Origin: Spirosoma sp. SC4-14
GTDB lineage: Bacteria > Bacteroidota > Bacteroidia > Cytophagales > Spirosomataceae
DNA: 64,000 nucleotides
NCBI RefSeq assembly: GCF_037201965.1
Contig: NZ_CP147518.1
Location: 5,759,001 to 5,823,000, forward strand
Direction of reading: 5' to 3'
Position numbers and translations under genes: made by a program. Within the stretch, counting starts at the first letter, position 1. Each line of letters starts with the position of its first letter. A model generated the notes under the pieces. That model saw nothing but the letters and a program-made list of their open reading frames with translations, was not told the origin of the DNA and ran no database searches. Below, one piece after another: positions 60,809 through 64,000 of this stretch.

Positions 60809-61855
60809 ATGAACACCCAATTTGTGTCATTTACCGACGCGGTTTCGCAGCCAGGAGAAAATGGGGAACAAGATCAGATTCTGCTGGATGCTTACTCCAA
60901 CACGGTAGTAAATGTAGCTAAAAAAGTAAGTCCGTCGGTAGTGCAGATTAAAGTGAGCGGCCGGAACCAAAACGCCAGTCGAGCCCCTCAACCGGGCCGC
61001 CGTCCGGGCTCATCGCGACCGGGTTCTAACGATGGCGGGAGCGGATCAGGATTTATTATCTCTACCGATGGGTATATCATTACCAATAATCATGTAGTGG
61101 CCGGAGCCAGTAGCCTGGTGGTTGGCCTGCCCGATGGACGCGATTTTGACGCTACACTCATCGGGCGCGATCCAGCAACCGATATTGCCGTTATTAAAAT
61201 TTATGCCGATGGGCTTAAAGCCATTCGCTTTGCCGATTCCAAACAAGTGCAGGTTGGTCAGATTGCCATTGCCGTTGGCAATCCCTATGGCTTTCAGTAT
61301 TCGCTGACGGCGGGTGTGGTTAGTGCATTAGGCCGGACACTTCGTTCCGAATCGGGTCGGCTCATCGACGATGTGCTACAGACCGATGCAGCCTTAAATC
61401 CAGGCAATTCGGGCGGACCACTCGTAAACTCCAACGGCGATGTAATAGGCGTTAACACAGCCGTTATTTTACCCGCTCAGGGCATTTGTTTTGCCGTATC
61501 GTCCAACCTGGCTGCACTAGTTGCCGGTAAACTTATTATAGAAGGGCGGGTTCGCCGGGGCTATCTGGGCATTGCCGGTCAACTCATCAACCTCACCGAA
61601 CGAATAAAACAATACAATCAGCTCAGCACCCGAACCGGTGTACTCGTTGCCAGTGTTGAAGCCGATGGCATTGCGGGAAATGGAGAACTTATGCAGGGCG
61701 ATATCATTGTCGAATTCAACGGACACCCAATAGCCACCGTCGATGACCTGCATCGCCACCTCACCGACGATACCATTGGGCGTCGAATTCAGTTGACCAT
61801 TCTACGAGAAAACCGACAGAAAGGTGTCATTGTTATTCCCGGCGAGATGAACTAA
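60809..61855 (+). CDS. HtrA/DegQ-like trypsin-type serine protease without signal peptide
   Basis: 348 aa. A protease domain (about 35-245) has catalytic triad His95 (T-N-N-H-V-V-A-G), Asp125 (A-T-D-I-A-V-I-K) and Ser201 (N-P-G-N-S-G-G-P-L-V-N), followed by one PDZ domain (about 255-345). The N-terminus (M-N-T-Q-F-V-S-F-T-D-A) is hydrophilic and lacks a signal peptide or membrane anchor, so the protein may be cytoplasmic, unusual for this family. No better upstream start was found. A 20-bp terminator follows. Confidence 0.88.
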   Translation: MNTQFVSFTDAVSQPGENGEQDQILLDAYSNTVVNVAKKVSPSVVQIKVSGRNQNASRAPQPGRRPGSSRPGSNDGGSGSGFIISTDGYIITNNHVVAGASSLVVGLPDGRDFDATLIGRDPATDIAVIKIYADGLKAIRFADSKQVQVGQIAIAVGNPYGFQYSLTAGVVSALGRTLRSESGRLIDDVLQTDAALNPGNSGGPLVNSNGDVIGVNTAVILPAQGICFAVSSNLAALVAGKLIIEGRVRRGYLGIAGQLINLTERIKQYNQLSTRTGVLVASVEADGIAGNGELMQGDIIVEFNGHPIATVDDLHRHLTDDTIGRRIQLTILRENRQKGVIVIPGEMN

Positions 61856-61860
61856 TTAAA

Positions 61861-61908
61861 CCACTATAAAAAGGCCCTGATCATCAAATCAGGGCCTTTT
61901 TATAGTGG
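61861..61908 (+). terminator. Terminator of the protease gene
   Basis: 20-bp perfect stem (61861-61880 / 61889-61908), loop TCATCAAA, with a T-run inside the second arm. It lies 5 nt past the stop at 61855. Confidence 0.8.
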
Positions 61909-62024
61909 TTTCTAACTAGCTCCCGGAATAGTATTTTGGTGCAAATCCTAACAATGATGAATCTTTAGAAGTTAGAGAAGCAAAGTATCTGTCTAATTTA
62001 TCTAATCATTCACTTTACTCGACT

Positions 62025-62612
62025 ATGAAACGTGTTCTTTTGGCACTCTTCGTTCTGGCTGGCTTTTCGGCTTCTGCACAGGAATACAAACCTTTTAAGG
62101 TTAATGTATCGGTAGGTTTCGCGAAACCGCTCAATGCGGGTGTATCGGGGGGTGTGCTGTTCGCTGTTGAACCCAAATATGGCTTAAGCGACAATTTCGA
62201 TCTGGGTCTTCGTCTCGAAGTAGCTTCTGTTGCCCGCGGTATCAAATACAACGGCAACACTACAACCGGCGATGTTGGCGCTTTTGCGTCGTATTTGCTA
62301 ACGGGTAATTATCTGTTCGGCAAAGGTAGTGTTCGTCCTTTTCTGGGCCTGGGGGTTGGGTTCTATAGTGTAGCGTCGGGCGGTACGGTTACGGTAGTCG
62401 ATGGCCAGACACCCCAAAACGTCAATCTGGTTTCCGATACCAAATTTGGCGGGATGATTCGGGGAGGTATCAAAGCCGGCCACTTTGTTGCTGCCGTCGA
62501 ATACAATGCAGCCCCAACTACCGACAACACACTGGCCAACACCACCATCACCAGCGAAAATGCCTATCTGGGCATCAAAGTAGGTGTCGATATTGGCGGT
62601 GGACGTAAGTAG
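62025..62612 (+). CDS. Outer-membrane beta-barrel protein
   Basis: 195 aa with a signal peptide (1-18, ending A-S-A-Q). The mature part has eight or so alternating strands typical of small OmpW/OmpA-like barrels (F-K-V-N-V-S-V-G-F-A-K-P-L; F-D-L-G-L-R-L-E-V; V-R-P-F-L-G-L-G-V-G-F-Y), ending Y-L-G-I-K-V-G-V-D-I-G-G-G-R-K. Function unknown. Confidence 0.85.
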   Translation: MKRVLLALFVLAGFSASAQEYKPFKVNVSVGFAKPLNAGVSGGVLFAVEPKYGLSDNFDLGLRLEVASVARGIKYNGNTTTGDVGAFASYLLTGNYLFGKGSVRPFLGLGVGFYSVASGGTVTVVDGQTPQNVNLVSDTKFGGMIRGGIKAGHFVAAVEYNAAPTTDNTLANTTITSENAYLGIKVGVDIGGGRK

Positions 62613-62635
62613 TCCGAACCGGGACCCGGTTAAGA

Positions 62636-63589
62636 TTACTCCTTTGGCAAAATCAATGGATGAAACCGGAGCCCGTTTATCCGATTGAACTCCAGCGAGG
62701 GAGCCGGAATTTTGAAAAATTGGGCGGTACCGATAAATCGTTGTAACGACGGACTGAATGCACCAACGCGTGAGAGGTCGGCGTCGGGCGAAATAAAAAA
62801 TTGTCGGTATCGCTCAAATTTCACTTCCCGGCCATTCTGATCAAAAACGGGTGGATTCTCATGTCCTCCAATCATGCCACTGCCGCTGTAGCCAACATCC
62901 AGATTCAGCCAGCGCGGAAACGATGGTCCTACCGGCAATACCGATGCCAGATTGACCGATAGCCAATACTGCTGACCATTGTAATCCTTAAGCATCTGCA
63001 CACCCGTTGTACGTCCCAGCAAATTTGGCCGATAGGGTGGAAAAATTGTTTTCCGAAAACCGTATTTCAGGGAAACAACCTGTTGACCGGCGCTGTATTG
63101 CTGGCCAACGAAAAGCGCCGTTCCTGCTACATTGGCTACCATATCGCCTTTGGAAAATCCCCATCCTTCCGAATAGCCGTCGAATACTTCAATGGTTGTC
63201 TGAAATAGCAATGCTAATAGCCCCCCCGTCAGAATGCTGGCCCGCTCATCGACACCACTCCAGCGCATCAGTTCGTAGCCTCCCCGGCTCATGCAATAGG
63301 CCGTGGCCGCATGGCCTACCTTATCCATCTGTAGCCATTCGCGATTGTCGTTGAAGGCATGAAAAGGGACTTTTTTCTTATACCACTGCTTTTTTAGCAT
63401 CAGCAACGTGACCGTATAAAAAGCGGCCGTTCCAATCAGCACCCCAATAAATCGCCCCTGACGAATGCCAGATTGATCGGCAACACTGATAGGAACCGGT
63501 GCTGGTGGCAATGGCTGTGCTCGTAGCGATTGCACCAACAGGATGGTCATAAACCCAATCAGAACGGTTGTCTGCGTTTGGTGTTTCAT
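62636..63589 (-). CDS. DUF2279 family exported protein
   Basis: 317 aa. The signal peptide (about 1-24) ends L-R-A-Q. The DUF2279 region includes Q-M-D-K-V-G-H-A-A-T-A-Y-C-M-S-R and later G-F-S-K-G-D-M-V-A-N-V-A-G-T-A-L-F. Two or three membrane-like helices are seen. The family is envelope-associated with no known activity. ATG 63589, convergent with the barrel gene (23-nt gap). Confidence 0.85.
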   Translation of the reverse strand: MKHQTQTTVLIGFMTILLVQSLRAQPLPPAPVPISVADQSGIRQGRFIGVLIGTAAFYTVTLLMLKKQWYKKKVPFHAFNDNREWLQMDKVGHAATAYCMSRGGYELMRWSGVDERASILTGGLLALLFQTTIEVFDGYSEGWGFSKGDMVANVAGTALFVGQQYSAGQQVVSLKYGFRKTIFPPYRPNLLGRTTGVQMLKDYNGQQYWLSVNLASVLPVGPSFPRWLNLDVGYSGSGMIGGHENPPVFDQNGREVKFERYRQFFISPDADLSRVGAFSPSLQRFIGTAQFFKIPAPSLEFNRINGLRFHPLILPKE

Positions 63590-63642
63590 GCCCCAAAAGT
63601 ACCAAAAACGAGAAGTATACAGATCCCTGGATTTAGAGTATG

Positions 63643-63739
63643 TTCTTTTTCGACAGGATTTTTAGGATTTTTAGGATTAGTCGATCTGGTTATTTTCAAA
63701 ACTAATCCTAAAAATCCTGTTAATCCTGTCGAAAAAGAA
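63643..63739. repeat. Palindromic REP-like element, second copy
   Basis: Arms 63643-63681 and 63701-63739 (39 bp, three mismatches) with a 19-nt loop; the core TTTCGACAGGATT and related GGATT steps repeat. The same family as 24450-24507. It lies between the hemW 3' end and the DUF2279 gene. Confidence 0.7.
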
Positions 63740-63748
63740 TCAGTTAGT

Positions 63749-64000
63749 CTACTCGAAAAATAAGGAAGCCGCGACCCGATCGGCAAAAAGTTTACCCGAT
63801 TCGGTCAATCGCAGCCAGTCGCCCTCCTGTTTCAACCAGCCAGAGGCATACATAGCAGCCAGATCAGCAGCCTGTTTTTTCGAAAAATCTTCTCCCGCCA
63901 GCGTAGTAAGCGCTGAGAGCGAACAGCCCCACTTTGTTCGTAAGCCAGTCAGCAAATAATCGTTGACCTGATCGGCCATACTTAGTTCTTCAACCGTTGC
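63749..64000 (-). CDS. hemW: Oxygen-independent coproporphyrinogen III oxidase-like HemW, C-terminal part
   Basis: The frame is open to the right edge, so the gene starts outside the window. The visible C-terminal 83 residues contain L-L-T-G-L-R-T-K-W-G-C and end W-L-R-L-T-E-S-G-K-L-F-A-D-R-V-A-A. These match the HemW C-terminal domain (a winged-helix-like end), following the radical-SAM body. HemW is a heme chaperone rather than a true oxidase. Identification rests on this end only. Confidence 0.75.
   Translation of the reverse strand, partial: ATVEELSMADQVNDYLLTGLRTKWGCSLSALTTLAGEDFSKKQAADLAAMYASGWLKQEGDWLRLTESGKLFADRVAASLFFE

Overview
The window reads as chromosome of a Bacteroidota member, most likely of the order Cytophagales and Spirosoma-like. 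The reasons are promoters of the form TTG-N20/21-TAnnTTTG, little use of Shine-Dalgarno sites, LytS/LytTR two-component regulation, AraC proteins with membrane N-termini, many DUF families typical of the phylum, and orphan plant-polysaccharide hydrolases. The genus is an inference; no rRNA or marker phylogeny was available.

Bases 1-9450 are an AT-rich accessory island that looks like a ribosomally made peptide (RiPP/bacteriocin) locus. Almost everything is on the minus strand. A LytTR response regulator and a LytS-type kinase (8299-9072, 7145-8269) lie beside a degenerate receiver protein (6479-6838). They are followed by a full-length class I lanthipeptide dehydratase (LanB, 3183-6347) that has its own promoter and terminator. 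Four tiny genes and a small lipoprotein come next. Three of the tiny genes encode double-glycine leader peptides (2553-2732, 1497-1670, 1335-1487), one of them Ser/Thr-rich and Cys-free. A DUF3267 zincin (227-781) and the start of a probable ABC ATPase at the left edge complete the island. No LanC cyclase or C39 peptidase transporter is visible. Three promoters in the island carry tandem copies of ATTGGTCGAAA with 21-22 bp periodicity, ending exactly 4 bp before the -33 element. This looks like the operator of the local LytTR regulator.

Bases 9450-19970 are mixed housekeeping and accessory genes: a rhodanese-thioredoxin fusion, 3-methyladenine glycosylase, signal peptidase I, an osmoprotectant ABC importer with a permease-binding protein fusion, an EVE protein, a DUF1080 protein, and an unrecognised three-gene envelope cassette (15739-18255). 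Bases 19970-24450 hold two secreted proteins flanked by palindromic REP-like repeats. Bases 24524-29063 hold a LysR regulator divergent from dabB-dabA, an energy-coupled inorganic-carbon uptake system. Bases 29187-33586 hold a MacB/LolD-type ABC exporter with an AraC regulator. Bases 33771-39584 are a run of small oxidoreductases and regulators (NmrA/SDR, AraC, DoxX, HxlR, SRPBCC, GlxA-like, ABM).

Bases 39615-52806 contain a Na+/H+ antiporter, 6-phosphogluconate dehydrogenase and orphan carbohydrate enzymes (GH43, GH127, GH106, a sulfatase) without a SusCD pair. From 52977 to the right end the genes are core: tRNA-Pro and tRNA-Ser, a BatA/BatC-like pair, thiolase, purC, a STAS protein overlapping ribonuclease Z, the diadenylate cyclase cdaA, an HtrA-like protease, outer-membrane proteins, and the 3' end of hemW. 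Many intergenic regions hold strong inverted repeats, most of them placed as terminators.
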